This document shows, piece after piece, positions 48,395 through 57,618 of a DNA stretch of 64,000 bases (position 1 is its first letter; each line of letters starts with the position of its first letter). Source of the DNA: Thiocapsa bogorovii (GTDB lineage Bacteria > Pseudomonadota > Gammaproteobacteria > Chromatiales > Chromatiaceae); contig NZ_CP089309.1 of the NCBI RefSeq assembly GCF_021228795.1, positions 1,736,001 through 1,800,000 on the forward strand, read 5' to 3'. Under the pieces are notes generated by a model. The model made no database searches. It saw only the letters and a program-made list of their open reading frames with translations, and was not told where the DNA came from. A program made the position numbers and the translations under genes.

Positions 48395-50611
48395 CTACAA
48401 GCGACGTTTGGCTATTTTGCGACGTCGTCCGAGACAAAGGCCGGTGCCGTTTCCGCTGCAGATCACCCGACCGCTCGCATCGTCAGCGGCGTAGGAGATC
48501 TGGACGATGCCGCGACCACGGCACCCGTAGAAGAGATCGCCGCGCCAGGTGTTGCGGCCGATCTTGCGCAGCGCGCAGTTGCGACATCCGGGGTTGGTGG
48601 AGGTCACGCGGGCGACGCGCTCGCTGGCCGGCGGATCGATGGTGACGATGTGTCGGACACGGTCGCCGTCCCAGCCGGAGGTCGGGTCGATGGTCAGGCG
48701 TCCCGTGCAGTCGCCGCGCATGGCGAAGGAGCCGCTTCCTTGGGGGGGCGGGGGTGGGATGGTCGGTTTGGTGCCGGTCTTGATCTCGGGTGGCGGGGCC
48801 TTCGGGGGCGCTTGGACCACGACGGGTTTCGGTGGCGGCGGGCGGCACGGGCCGATCCGCTCGTCGAGCGCTTGCCTGACCGGTCGCAACGTCGGGGCGG
48901 ACTCGCGTTTGAGATCACGCTCGAGGGCGACGAGGCGCGTGCAGTCCGTGCCGGCCTCGGCGAGACGTTGGGTGTAGCGGTCGATCCGATCGCAGTCGGC
49001 GATCGGTGCCACGAGGGCGGCGCGCGCCTTGGCGAAGCGCGGGTCGCCCTGATCGGCGAGGCGTGCGGCCAGCGCACGCGCCTTGGTGCAGTCGCCGCCG
49101 ATGGCGGCGATCTGCTCCTGCAGCGCGTCGGCCTCGCTGCAGATCTGGAGCTCGGGCGCCAGACGGGTGCGGATGTCCAGGAAACGAAGGTTGTTTCGAT
49201 AGCCCTCCAGCCCGTCGGCCAGGGCCTGTAGAGAATCACAGTCGCCGTTGGCCTCGGCGAAGCGCTGCTCCAGGTCGTTCAGGTCGGCGCACTGGCGCAG
49301 CGCGACGGCGAGTCTCCCGGCCACGGCGGCGAGTGGCTCGCGGTCCGGGTCATGGCGCGAGAGGGTTTCGTCGAGTCCGGCAAGGGCCAGACAATCGTCC
49401 TGCGCGCGGGCCAGCTCGTCCTCCAGATGATCGGCGAGGTCGCAGCGTGCGAGGGCCTCGTCGAGCCCTCGGCGGATCTCGCTCAAGGGTGGTCGGCTTG
49501 CATCCAGCTCGACGAATGCGGGGGCGGTCTCGCGCGCCAAGGTGCGCAGCGCCGTGCAGTCCTCGAACGCATCAGCCAGCTGCGGGCCGAGTGTCTCGGC
49601 GAGACGGCAGGCGGCGAGTGCGCGATCGAGTCCGACGCGCAGCGCGGCCAGCGCGCGCTTGGGTTCATCAAGTGTTGCGATCTCTTGGTCCAACTCGGCG
49701 ACGGCGAGGCAGTCGCCGGCGACGACATCGAAGCGTTGCGCGAGTCCATCGACCCGCGTGCAGGCCGAGATCCGCCGGTCCAGGTCGGTCTTCAGGGCGC
49801 GGAAAGGCTCGCGTTCGAGATCGTAGAAGGCAAGCTCTTCGTCCAATGTGGACAGATGATCGCAGGGTGGCTCGGTCGCGAGTCGTTCGGCAAAGAGCGC
49901 GGCCTCCTCGCAGATGCCGATCTCGGTGAGGACCGCCATGCGGATATCTGCGTAGCGCGCGTCCTCCCGATCGATCCGGTCCAGGCGGGAGGCGAGCTCC
50001 ACGAGCGGCGCGACCGGATCGCAGTGGTTGGCCAGCGCGGCGTCGAGATCCTCGCGCAAGCCCTGCTCGGTCTCCTCCAGTTGCCAGAACCAGATACCGA
50101 GGCCGAGACCGACTCCCAACGTTGCGAGTGCGATCAACCCCAGGAGCGGCAGGATCCACGCAGGGCGCCGCCGCGGGGGCGGCACGGTCGCGGGATCGGG
50201 CGTACCGACTGCGCGCGGCGGCCGGCCGGGGTCGGTCCCGCCCCAGGAGATCAGGACCGGGGCGTCGCCGATTACATAGACGGACTCGTCGCCCGGGTAG
50301 ACGATGGCGCGCTTTAAGAGCTGCGCGGGCTCGGGATCGTCCGGCTCGCGGCGGGACAGCTCGTCGGCGAGACGGGAGATCGCGTTCAGGTGATCGGCGA
50401 GGATGCGCCGCGCCGCCGCCTGCGCCTCGTCGGGCAGATCCAACAGAGGCCGCGGTTGTCCGGCCAGCGCGCTGGTCCAGGTGACCGTACCCGCGCCATC
50501 GAGGGCAATCTCGGGGCGTGCGAAGAGGGCCGCCGTTGCGCCCGGCAGATGACGTCTCAGGGTTCGGCCGAGCGCGTCGAATTGCCGCCAGGGATGATCC
50601 GGCGCCAACAC
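48395..50611 (-). CDS. SrfA-like membrane protein with eight cysteine-pair helical repeats
   Basis: 738 residues. The N-terminal cytoplasmic part (1-150) resembles SrfA-type proteins (GDESVYVIGDAPVLISWGG). One transmembrane helix is at 152-176. A periplasmic helical array (about 180-590) has sixteen cysteines at strikingly regular spacing: 197, 234, 250, 284, 301, 335, 352, 390, 407, 441, 458, 491, 508, 540, 557, 589 (alternating steps of 16-17 and 32-38). Then a Pro-rich linker (590-630) and a small C-terminal domain with five more cysteines. The array suggests disulfide-braced helical hairpins. It lies 23 bp after the DUF2207 gene in a lemA operon. Function unknown. Confidence 0.8.
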   Translation of the reverse strand: MLAPDHPWRQFDALGRTLRRHLPGATAALFARPEIALDGAGTVTWTSALAGQPRPLLDLPDEAQAAARRILADHLNAISRLADELSRREPDDPEPAQLLKRAIVYPGDESVYVIGDAPVLISWGGTDPGRPPRAVGTPDPATVPPPRRRPAWILPLLGLIALATLGVGLGLGIWFWQLEETEQGLREDLDAALANHCDPVAPLVELASRLDRIDREDARYADIRMAVLTEIGICEEAALFAERLATEPPCDHLSTLDEELAFYDLEREPFRALKTDLDRRISACTRVDGLAQRFDVVAGDCLAVAELDQEIATLDEPKRALAALRVGLDRALAACRLAETLGPQLADAFEDCTALRTLARETAPAFVELDASRPPLSEIRRGLDEALARCDLADHLEDELARAQDDCLALAGLDETLSRHDPDREPLAAVAGRLAVALRQCADLNDLEQRFAEANGDCDSLQALADGLEGYRNNLRFLDIRTRLAPELQICSEADALQEQIAAIGGDCTKARALAARLADQGDPRFAKARAALVAPIADCDRIDRYTQRLAEAGTDCTRLVALERDLKRESAPTLRPVRQALDERIGPCRPPPPKPVVVQAPPKAPPPEIKTGTKPTIPPPPPQGSGSFAMRGDCTGRLTIDPTSGWDGDRVRHIVTIDPPASERVARVTSTNPGCRNCALRKIGRNTWRGDLFYGCRGRGIVQISYAADDASGRVICSGNGTGLCLGRRRKIAKRRL

Positions 50612-50634
50612 CGAGGCCGACGGCGCGTCCCGAC

Positions 50635-52452
50635 TTACCGCCCGCGCCCGCCACCGCCGCCGCCACCGCCGCCGGACGAGCCGCCGCCACCCCCGCCCGA
50701 GCTGCTGCCGGGCGGCGTCGCGGATGACGCGATCTGACGACTGAGGGTCTGGCCAAGCGACCGGCTCACACGCGAGAGATCGCCCGCGGTGCCGCGGCCT
50801 CGATACCAGGATATGCCGCCTGCGGCGGCCGCCGCGGCGGCGACGCCGACGGCAAGCGTGAACTTGCGAGTCCAGGCCTCTTCGACATCCAGCGCCAGGG
50901 CATAAGGCAACAGCGCCTCGTAGCGTTCGGCATCCAGCAGGGGCGGCGCATCGCTGCCCGGCCCGGGGAGCGAACTCAACGCGTCACGCTCGGCGACACT
51001 CAGGTAGAGCTTGAGACCCTCGATTCGGTCGAGCAGCTGTCTCCCCTCGGTGGTCGGTGCCTTCAGCAGCCAGGCAAAGAGGACATGCGCACCGACGGCA
51101 AGCCCGAACAGGACGAGCATGGCCGGGATTCCGTCTCCGCCCGCAACCATCCAGGCCACACCGCCATAGAGCACGGAGAAGGCGATCCCAAGGGCGAGCT
51201 TACCGTCGTTGACGAGAAAAAAGCGCGGGCTATAGAGTTGCACGAGGCTCTGAGTGTGGCCCTTCTGAGCCGGCCCGACCCGATCCGCCTGCTTGTTGGT
51301 CAGTACCAGCTGATCGCCCTTGGCGAAGAGCAGCCGAAGCAAGGTCGCTTGACTCGCCGTGAGTGCGGCCTGGTCGGCGCCATGCAAACGCTCGAGCCGC
51401 CATGCCTCGCGCCAACCGGCCTTTTCCTGATGGATCACCACATGGCCCTTCACCGCCATCTCGACCAGATCGGCGGCAAAGCAACGGTGGTCGTAGCCCA
51501 TCCGACTCAGATACCGCAGACCCGCGGGTGAATGTTCATCCGGGGGACGGTAGTGCGGAAAGATCGGGCCGGCCTGCGGATCGCGCCCGACGCGCCACCA
51601 GGTGGTCCCGCAATACGCGAGCAGCAGGATCAGCCCGACCAGGGCGACCAGCACCCCGCGATTGTCGTACAGGAGCCAGCCGAGACGCTGGGCCTTCGTC
51701 GGCTCGGCGATCAGACCTTTCGGGAAGCCTGCAACGATCGTCAGACCCTCGCCGACACCCAGGGGTCGTGTCGTCGCGAAACGGATCTCGTCGGGCGCGA
51801 CCACCTCGGCAACCAGGTCTCGACCGACAGCGCCCTGAGGACCCGTATAGCCCTCGGCCGTGATCTTTTCGATCGGGACTTCGGCAGGAAGCCGCACCGT
51901 GGCACTCGCCTCGAGGATCGGAAAGATCCAACCCGTACCGGTGACGTTCCAGTACAGCTCGTCGTGCCCCTCGAAGAAACCGAGCTGGCGGGTCGTGCGA
52001 TAACGAATGCGGTAGGTGTAGGTCGCCGGGACAGCAAGAAGATCGTCGTTGCCGGTGTTGATCTCCACGCCGTTGGAGACGCGCTCGATGAAATTGGGCT
52101 CCGGCTCACCGTCGCGCTCCACACCGAGAAGCTCGAAACCGACCCGGACCTGGTTGCCGAGCCGGTCGCGATAACGAGTCGGAAATTCGCGGACGATGCC
52201 GCGGCGGATCTCGCTGCCCTCGGCGCGAATCGCGATGGTCTCGGCCACCTCGAGGCTGCCGTCGGACTGGATCGAAAGATCGCTGTGGAAGGAGAGGATC
52301 TCCTCGGCTGCACCTGCCTGAGCGCCGACGCCGAGGAGGAGCAGAAACACGAGGCCGAGGAGCCATCCACCCCCGGAACCAGCGCATCGCTGCATCCTGG
52401 AGAAGGAGATGCACGGGACAGAAGGCTCGGGGCGGCGGTCGACCCTGCTCAT
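50635..52452 (-). CDS. DUF2207 membrane protein
   Basis: 605 residues. N-terminal signal/TM (about 28-48), an extracytoplasmic beta-rich DUF2207 domain (about 50-255, SLEVAETIAIRAEGSEIRRGIVREFPT), further membrane helices (about 265-285 and 415-465), a cytoplasmic region, and a Gly/Ser-rich low-complexity tail ending GGGGGGGGRGR. DUF2207 proteins commonly pair with LemA, as here: the ATG at 52452 overlaps the lemA stop (ATGA). Role unknown, probably envelope-related. The glycine tail resembles those of TPM/DUF2207 proteins. Confidence 0.9.
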   Translation of the reverse strand: MSRVDRRPEPSVPCISFSRMQRCAGSGGGWLLGLVFLLLLGVGAQAGAAEEILSFHSDLSIQSDGSLEVAETIAIRAEGSEIRRGIVREFPTRYRDRLGNQVRVGFELLGVERDGEPEPNFIERVSNGVEINTGNDDLLAVPATYTYRIRYRTTRQLGFFEGHDELYWNVTGTGWIFPILEASATVRLPAEVPIEKITAEGYTGPQGAVGRDLVAEVVAPDEIRFATTRPLGVGEGLTIVAGFPKGLIAEPTKAQRLGWLLYDNRGVLVALVGLILLLAYCGTTWWRVGRDPQAGPIFPHYRPPDEHSPAGLRYLSRMGYDHRCFAADLVEMAVKGHVVIHQEKAGWREAWRLERLHGADQAALTASQATLLRLLFAKGDQLVLTNKQADRVGPAQKGHTQSLVQLYSPRFFLVNDGKLALGIAFSVLYGGVAWMVAGGDGIPAMLVLFGLAVGAHVLFAWLLKAPTTEGRQLLDRIEGLKLYLSVAERDALSSLPGPGSDAPPLLDAERYEALLPYALALDVEEAWTRKFTLAVGVAAAAAAAGGISWYRGRGTAGDLSRVSRSLGQTLSRQIASSATPPGSSSGGGGGGSSGGGGGGGGGRGR

Positions 52453-53000
52453 GTTTCGGCCTCGAGTCGCGGTGCCGCGCGCTCGGACTCGCGAGCTAGA
52501 TAGAATTCGGCCGACGCAAATCCGAACAGCCGGGCGACCAGCAGATCCGGCACCTTTTGAATCCCGTCGTTCAACTCGCGCACCGCACCGTTGTAGAAGC
52601 GGCGGGCGTATTGGAGATGCTCCTCGACATCGACGAGATCACGTTGAAGACGCAGGAAATTCTCGCTCGCCTTCAGATCCGGATAGGCCTCCTCGAGCAG
52701 CATCAGCCGCCCGACCGACTGCTCCAGGGCCGCCTCCAGGGTCGCCAGCTCGGCGGGGCTTCGCGTCTCGATGGCACGAGTGCGCAGCGCCGCGACGGCC
52801 TCGAAGAGTGTCTTCTCATGCGTCGCATAGCCGCGCACCGCCTCGACCAACATGGGGATCAGGTCGTGACGCCGAGTCAGCTGAACATCGATATCGCTCC
52901 AGGCCGCGCGCACGCGATTGCGCAGACGCACCAGGCGATTGAAGACCCCGATCCCCCAGCCCAGCGGGATCAGGAGGAGCGCCGCTAACCCGTAAACCAT
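52449..53000 (-). CDS. lemA: LemA family protein
   Basis: 183 residues. N-terminal membrane helix (2-20), then a helical coiled-coil LemA domain: FNRLVRLRNRVRAAWSDIDV, LTRRHDLIPMLVEAVRGYA, then AYPDLKASENFLRLQRDLVDVE and ARRFYNGAVRELNDGIQ, all typical. It heads the lemA-DUF2207-SrfA-like operon. The family is widespread with an unsettled role. Confidence 0.95.
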   Translation of the reverse strand: MVYGLAALLLIPLGWGIGVFNRLVRLRNRVRAAWSDIDVQLTRRHDLIPMLVEAVRGYATHEKTLFEAVAALRTRAIETRSPAELATLEAALEQSVGRLMLLEEAYPDLKASENFLRLQRDLVDVEEHLQYARRFYNGAVRELNDGIQKVPDLLVARLFGFASAEFYLARESERAAPRLEAET

Positions 53001-53052
53001 TGACCGTGGAACCTTCCGAGCGATACCGACGATGTTCCGTCCATGACAAACA

Positions 53053-53856
53053 TCAGGGTCGACCGCTCGCGCCCAGCTCGAACATCGGCTTGCTCTCCGG
53101 ACCCACCTCGTGAAGGGCCGGATTCAGGCGCTTCAGGTCGAGCGTCGGCTTGACCTTGAGCGACAACAACGACGGATCCAGATACTTCTTCATGAGGCGC
53201 CGCGCCTTGCCGAGATCGCGTGTCCCGCGCAACGCGCGCACCTGGTTCAAAGCCACCTGAGTCGGCTTGGTTCCGCCGTTGCGGCGGTAATAGGTGATCA
53301 CCGCCTCGGTGTAGTTGAGCGTCTCGAGATAGGTCACCTGACTGTTGGTGCGATCGACCACGCCCTCGCCCGCGTTGTAGGCCATGATGACCCGACCGTA
53401 ATCGTTGTTGTATTTTCGCAGGAGGCGCTTGAGGTGACGTGTGCCGGTATCGAGGTTGATCTTGGGGTCGAAGAGATCGGCGACCGAGGTCACCCCGTAG
53501 TCCGCTGCCGTCGGGGGCATCAACTGCATCAGCCCCACCGCGCCCGCGCGGGACACGGCGTGGGCGTTGTAGTTCGACTCGGCCGCGACGACCGCGCGCA
53601 CCAATTCCTCCTCGACACCGTGTCGCCGGGCGACCGCCGGAATCATGGCGATGACCTCCGCGCGGCTCGGACGCGGTCGGTTCGGCGCCACGGGCAAGGC
53701 CGGCCTGGTCGGGGCGGCCTCGGCCTGAGGCGTCTCGGCACCCTCCGTCGCGGGGGATTTATCGGCCAAGGTGCCCCAGGAAACGAGCGGCCAAACGGCC
53801 AACGCCAGAAACGCCAGGCGTCGCGCCCGTTTTTGATCGGCACCGAAGGATGTCAT
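53053..53856 (-). CDS. Lytic transglycosylase (SLT domain)
   Basis: 267 residues. N-terminal signal or anchor (about 9-30), a Pro/Ala-rich linker, then an SLT goose-lysozyme-like domain (about 70-180) with the catalytic Glu in VVAAESNYNAHAVS and GAVGLMQLMPPTA, NLDTGTRHLKRLL and VIMAYNAGEGVVD. It cleaves peptidoglycan glycan strands in the periplasm. ATG 53856 overlaps the stop of the upstream glycosyltransferase (ATGA); the frame is open far upstream, but that sequence is antisense-like noise within the neighbour. Confidence 0.93.
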   Translation of the reverse strand: MTSFGADQKRARRLAFLALAVWPLVSWGTLADKSPATEGAETPQAEAAPTRPALPVAPNRPRPSRAEVIAMIPAVARRHGVEEELVRAVVAAESNYNAHAVSRAGAVGLMQLMPPTAADYGVTSVADLFDPKINLDTGTRHLKRLLRKYNNDYGRVIMAYNAGEGVVDRTNSQVTYLETLNYTEAVITYYRRNGGTKPTQVALNQVRALRGTRDLGKARRLMKKYLDPSLLSLKVKPTLDLKRLNPALHEVGPESKPMFELGASGRP

Positions 53857-55016
53857 GACCCGTCCACCACTGAGGTTGCCAATGAGGCGTCCGTCGAATC
53901 GCCGTGAGCAACCCGGGACGCATGATGCGCGCGTGGGAGCCGACGCGTCAGAAGGGGCTCCAGAAGATCCGCCACCTCCTCGATACCGGTCGGCTCCACG
54001 GCGGGAGGTCGATCGGCGCTGCACAGCGTAAGGATTGCCTCTGCGAGGTCTCCGGCCAGGAGATCCTCCCGCGTGATCTCGCGTGTCGGCATCCGCTCCG
54101 CGAGCCAGGGTATCAGGGCGGTCTCCTCCGGCCAATCGCCGCGTTTGACATAGAGCACGGGGATCCGGTTGACAGCAGCCTCCGAATAGGTACCGTAGCC
54201 GGGCTTGCAGAGCATGAGATCGCAGGAGGACATGACGTCGGGCACCCGCAGCTCGAGAGAAGAAATCCCGGTCGCATCGCGCCTCGGACCGGCGGGGAGA
54301 TCCTGAGCCAGCCAATGGACCTGGTCCTGCTCGGGCCACATCGCGAGCGGATCGAAACCCTCGAAGCCGCCGAACTGCATGAGGGCGAAGGGCCGATCGG
54401 CGGGGACGCCGCAACGCGCCCGCAAGTCTTCCCGACGGTCCGGATAGCGGCTCGCGACGGGGCCCACATCGATCGCATTCGGCAACCATGCCATGGGCAT
54501 CGAGGGGGCCGGTCGGATGAAGCGCTCCGCTGCGGCATAGACCGACCGCATCCGCTCCATCACCGCATCTGAGACCTGATCGGCCACCGGGCTCTCGCGC
54601 AGGATGTCGTACCAGTTGAGCGAGCACAGCGCCACCGCCGGAATGCCCGCCCGCCGTGCCGCATCGAGCGGCAGCCAAGGCACGTCGGCCAGGACAAGGT
54701 CGGGCGCCGCGCGGCGCAACAGCGACATCTCGCGCTCGAGCAGCCGATCGTAGTCGGCCTCGAAATCGGCATAGCGGATCAGGCTTTCCGACCAACGGGT
54801 GCTGAGCGGGCCGTGCATGAGCAGACCGATATCCGTCGCCTCGTGGATCTGCGTAAACCCACGCGGCAGTCGACTGCGCGCAAAACCAGGGTCGATGTCG
54901 CTCTGTAAGGTGATCTGCAAACCGGGCAAGCGTCGCGCCAGCTCATGAACGACCGGCGCCGCCTGCGCCAGATGTCCGTAACCGTGAGCGGTCACTGCAA
55001 GGAAGAGATGTGACAT
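53853..55016 (-). CDS. GT-B glycosyltransferase (MurG/UDP-glycosyltransferase-like)
   Basis: 387 residues. The N-terminal HLFLAVTAHGYGHLAQAAPV is the Gly-rich donor-side start of GT-B enzymes of the MurG/glycosyltransferase-28 type; the C-terminal half has ALMQFGGFEG and the acceptor-binding CDLMLCKPGYGTYSEAAVNRIPVLYV. No signal peptide. The substrate is unknown. GGAGGCGC precedes ATG 55016. Coupled to the lytic transglycosylase gene and 31 bp after psd, which points to an envelope operon. Confidence 0.85.
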   Translation of the reverse strand: MSHLFLAVTAHGYGHLAQAAPVVHELARRLPGLQITLQSDIDPGFARSRLPRGFTQIHEATDIGLLMHGPLSTRWSESLIRYADFEADYDRLLEREMSLLRRAAPDLVLADVPWLPLDAARRAGIPAVALCSLNWYDILRESPVADQVSDAVMERMRSVYAAAERFIRPAPSMPMAWLPNAIDVGPVASRYPDRREDLRARCGVPADRPFALMQFGGFEGFDPLAMWPEQDQVHWLAQDLPAGPRRDATGISSLELRVPDVMSSCDLMLCKPGYGTYSEAAVNRIPVLYVKRGDWPEETALIPWLAERMPTREITREDLLAGDLAEAILTLCSADRPPAVEPTGIEEVADLLEPLLTRRLPRAHHASRVAHGDSTDASLATSVVDGS

Positions 55017-55047
55017 GAAAGCGCCTCCGGTTCGCCTTGGGCCCACG

Positions 55048-55959
55048 TCAGGATTCGAGGTACTCCGTCGCCGCGGCGGGGCGGCCGAGCCTCTGCCCGA
55101 GTCGGACCTTGCAGCCCGGCGCAAGCGTCTCGTCCAACTTCACCCGACCCGGCTCGAAAAGCAGGATCACGGTCGAGCCCAGATTGAAGCGGCCCATCTC
55201 GGCGCCGCGCTCGAGCCGGACCGATCCGACTCCGGCACCCGCAACGGTGCCCGCCGTCGACGCCCGATCCCTGCCTCGCGCAGGCGTCACCTCGCCGGCC
55301 CAAACGGTCTCGATGCCGCCGACGAAGATGGCCCCGACCAGGACCATCGCCATCGCGCCGACCTCGGTCTCGAATCGGCAGGCCACCCGCTCGTTGCGCG
55401 CAAACAGCCGAGGCACCAAATCCGCAGTAACGTTGTTCACGCTGAACAACCGTCCGGAAATATGCCGCATCCAGGCGAGATCACCGCCGAGCGGCATGTG
55501 GATCCGGTGGTAATCGCTCGGCGCCAAATAGATGGTGGCGAAGGTCCCACCGTCGAAGACCCGTGCGCGCTCGGGGTCTCCCCCGAGAAGTTCCTCGACG
55601 GTGTAATCCCGACCTTTCGCTTGGATCAAGCGACCCGCCGTAATCCGACCGCTCTGACTGATCGTGCCGTCGACGGGGCTCACGACCGCCAGTGGGTCCG
55701 GATCAAGAGGCCGGGCGTCGGGTCTCAGCGCGCGGGTAAAAAAGGCATTGAAGTGCGCATAGGCCTTCGCGTTCGGCTCCACCGCCTCGGTCATATCGAT
55801 CCGGTAGAGGCGCAGGAAGATCGCGATCAACAGGTCCTTCAGTGGACGCCACCGCACGCGCGCCAGCCGATACATGAGGGCCGACAACAGGTGCTGCGGC
55901 AGGACATGCTGAAGGGCGACGAAGAGCCGCGCCCCCACGCCCCGAACGGGTTCCGTCAT
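55048..55959 (-). CDS. psd: Phosphatidylserine decarboxylase proenzyme
   Basis: 303 residues. It makes phosphatidylethanolamine at the inner membrane. Conserved regions are FFTRALRPDARPLD, VSPVDGTISQ, YLAPSDYHRIHMP and the self-cleavage motif FNLGSTVILLFEP (cleavage within LGS-T gives the pyruvoyl group). The ATG overlaps the stop of the upstream thioredoxin-like gene (ATGA). Length is normal. Confidence 0.96.
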   Translation of the reverse strand: MTEPVRGVGARLFVALQHVLPQHLLSALMYRLARVRWRPLKDLLIAIFLRLYRIDMTEAVEPNAKAYAHFNAFFTRALRPDARPLDPDPLAVVSPVDGTISQSGRITAGRLIQAKGRDYTVEELLGGDPERARVFDGGTFATIYLAPSDYHRIHMPLGGDLAWMRHISGRLFSVNNVTADLVPRLFARNERVACRFETEVGAMAMVLVGAIFVGGIETVWAGEVTPARGRDRASTAGTVAGAGVGSVRLERGAEMGRFNLGSTVILLFEPGRVKLDETLAPGCKVRLGQRLGRPAAATEYLES

Positions 55960-56573
55960 GGTGTCTCCGGCAATAAGAGGTACGAGCCGGCATGGATGGC
56001 TTTCAGATCCTCGGCCATCTGTGCGCCGCCTTCGGTCTCGGGAAGGAAGGCGAGTACATATCCCCCTGGCGCAACAACGAAGATCGACGGCGTGTCTGCG
56101 CCGCCGAGGCCGATGTCGGCGCGGAGACGTTCGATCTGCTCGGGATCGCCGCCGAGTATCTTCAACGCGGGCAAGAGACCGGCGAAATCCCGGTGAAGGC
56201 TTGAATCATTGCCCGTGGTCACGAGCACGAGACGCAGCTGTTTGCGCAGAGCGCGCTCGTCGGCCACCCGGTTGTAGACATCGATCAGACGCTGGACGGC
56301 GAGTTGTCCAGAGGCGCGCGATAGGTCACCGAAGGCGAGCAGGGTCCAGCCTTGGGACAGATCCTTTTGGCCGAAGGGGCGGCCGAGCGCCTCCCGGAGC
56401 TCGAAATCCGACAGGTTCGCAGGCGGACGGATCAACAACCCGCTGATCACCGGAGGCGCAGCGCTCCGGCCCTGGTACTGATTACCCCATTGGTAAGCCA
56501 GAATGAACAGCGAGATAGCACCGAGGATCAGGACCAAGCGGATCCAAAGGGGGTGTCGGTTCCGCAAGAACAT
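55956..56573 (-). CDS. Membrane-anchored thioredoxin-fold protein (SCO/redoxin-like)
   Basis: 205 residues. One N-terminal transmembrane helix (about 9-30, LVLILGAISLFILAYQWG), then an extracytoplasmic thioredoxin-fold domain with LSQGWTLLAFGDLSRASG, LRLVLVTTGNDSSL and TPSIFVVAPGGYVLAFLP. The CxxC that SCO1/SenC proteins carry after the first strand is absent, so a redox role is doubtful. ATG 56573 is chosen; an upstream extension is not supported. First gene of the psd operon. Confidence 0.7.
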   Translation of the reverse strand: MFLRNRHPLWIRLVLILGAISLFILAYQWGNQYQGRSAAPPVISGLLIRPPANLSDFELREALGRPFGQKDLSQGWTLLAFGDLSRASGQLAVQRLIDVYNRVADERALRKQLRLVLVTTGNDSSLHRDFAGLLPALKILGGDPEQIERLRADIGLGGADTPSIFVVAPGGYVLAFLPETEGGAQMAEDLKAIHAGSYLLLPETP

Positions 56574-57035
56574 CTCAGACGCACGCCTCGGGTGCTCGGG
56601 CCGGCTCGGAGTCGGTCGACAAGGGTTTCGCGTATCCCGGGGAGCGGCTCGGGCCCCATCGTGCGGACCGCCACGTCGGCGAGTAGACATCACAGCGATG
56701 CGCCCGCGCTCCCTGCGCTGTCGGGTGGACAAGCGCAGCGCAGTCCACCGGCGTCAGCGCAGGACTCGGTAGACTTCGCTCACTCTCGTCAACCCTACCG
56801 GCCGATCTTGTCGGCAAGGCATCAGGGCGGGGCGTCGCGGACAACGTCATGATAGCGATGGGATCGGAACCGAGTCGCGGGCGGGGTCGCGAACCATCAC
56901 GATTCGGACCCGAGGATGCGGCCAGTATACGGGGCGCTTCGCCCGAGGCTCAAGCCGAGGCCGCCGATGGCGCGTCGGGGGCTCTGGACTTCGCGCCGAA
57001 GGACTGATCGCCCGGAAGACGGCGGCCGACGCTGG
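56574..57035. other. Intergenic region with small palindrome
   Basis: 462 bp without a supported gene. GGTGGAC (56724-56730) and GTCCACC (56743-56749) enclose AAGCGCAGCGCA, a compact palindrome of a kind dispersed in such genomes. The remainder is GC-rich and featureless to me; it should contain the promoter of the psd operon. Confidence 0.5.
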
Positions 57036-57527
57036 CTAAGGCGGGCTCACCGAATCCACGACGGTCCCCCACACGCCACGGGCGTTCGCCCGCGCGATAC
57101 GCTCCATGGCGTGATACTCGAAAGGCGCATTGGGAAGCGCGAGCGCCCAGCCGCGTTGGATCAGGTAGGCACCCAAGTCCTCGCCCGGGCTTAAGCCGGT
57201 GCGATCGACATAACAGACGGCCTGAGTCATTCCCTCGGCGGAGCGCGCGCGCGGCTCGCAGGTCACGAAACCCCTGACTCGAAAATCGAGCGCGAGCACA
57301 GCCCGGGAAGCGCACCTCACCGGGCGCTGCCGGGTGCTGCATTGCCGACCGGCGTCGGGCAGATAAATGCCGAAGAGCTCGATCGACTCGCCCTTGATCA
57401 AAAGAGATCCGTCGTCCTGAACGATCGCGAGCCCGACGATCTCTCGGGGCCCGGCGGCGACGGCGACCGCGCCGGCGAGGACGCTGGCGAGTGCTCCGAA
57501 AAACAACCTTCCGAACAGCGGGCGCAT
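57036..57527 (-). CDS. Secreted nuclease-homologous (SNase-like) protein
   Basis: 163 residues. A signal peptide (MRPLFGRLFFGALASVLAG...AVAA, 1-25) and a mature domain resembling staphylococcal-nuclease/thermonuclease homologues: IVQDDGSLLIKGESIELFGIY, CSTRQRPVRCASRAVLALDF, GAYLIQRGWALALP and FEYHAMERIARANARGVWG. Catalytic Arg/Glu positions are not obviously complete, so nuclease activity is uncertain. The ATG at 57527 is chosen for its signal peptide; earlier in-frame ATGs give a long basic extension. Confidence 0.75.
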   Translation of the reverse strand: MRPLFGRLFFGALASVLAGAVAVAAGPREIVGLAIVQDDGSLLIKGESIELFGIYLPDAGRQCSTRQRPVRCASRAVLALDFRVRGFVTCEPRARSAEGMTQAVCYVDRTGLSPGEDLGAYLIQRGWALALPNAPFEYHAMERIARANARGVWGTVVDSVSPP

Positions 57528-57618
57528 CCGCGATCGAACCTGAGCGCGTATCCGCCTCTTGCCGAGTCTTGCCCTCATCGCCTCGAGCACCGGCCGGCGC
57601 CGGCTCGACGGCTGGGCC

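Noticed and set aside
48108-48494. Open frame of 128 codons after the DUF4397 gene
   Set aside because: It overlaps the 3' end of the cysteine-repeat gene on the other strand, has no ribosome-binding site, and its sequence looks like a hairpin-rich non-coding region.
53853-54795. N-terminal extension of the lytic transglycosylase to 580 residues
   Set aside because: The extra residues come from a frame across the glycosyltransferase gene, are Arg/Gly-rich noise and lack homology; the ATGA overlap at 53853-53856 marks the real start.
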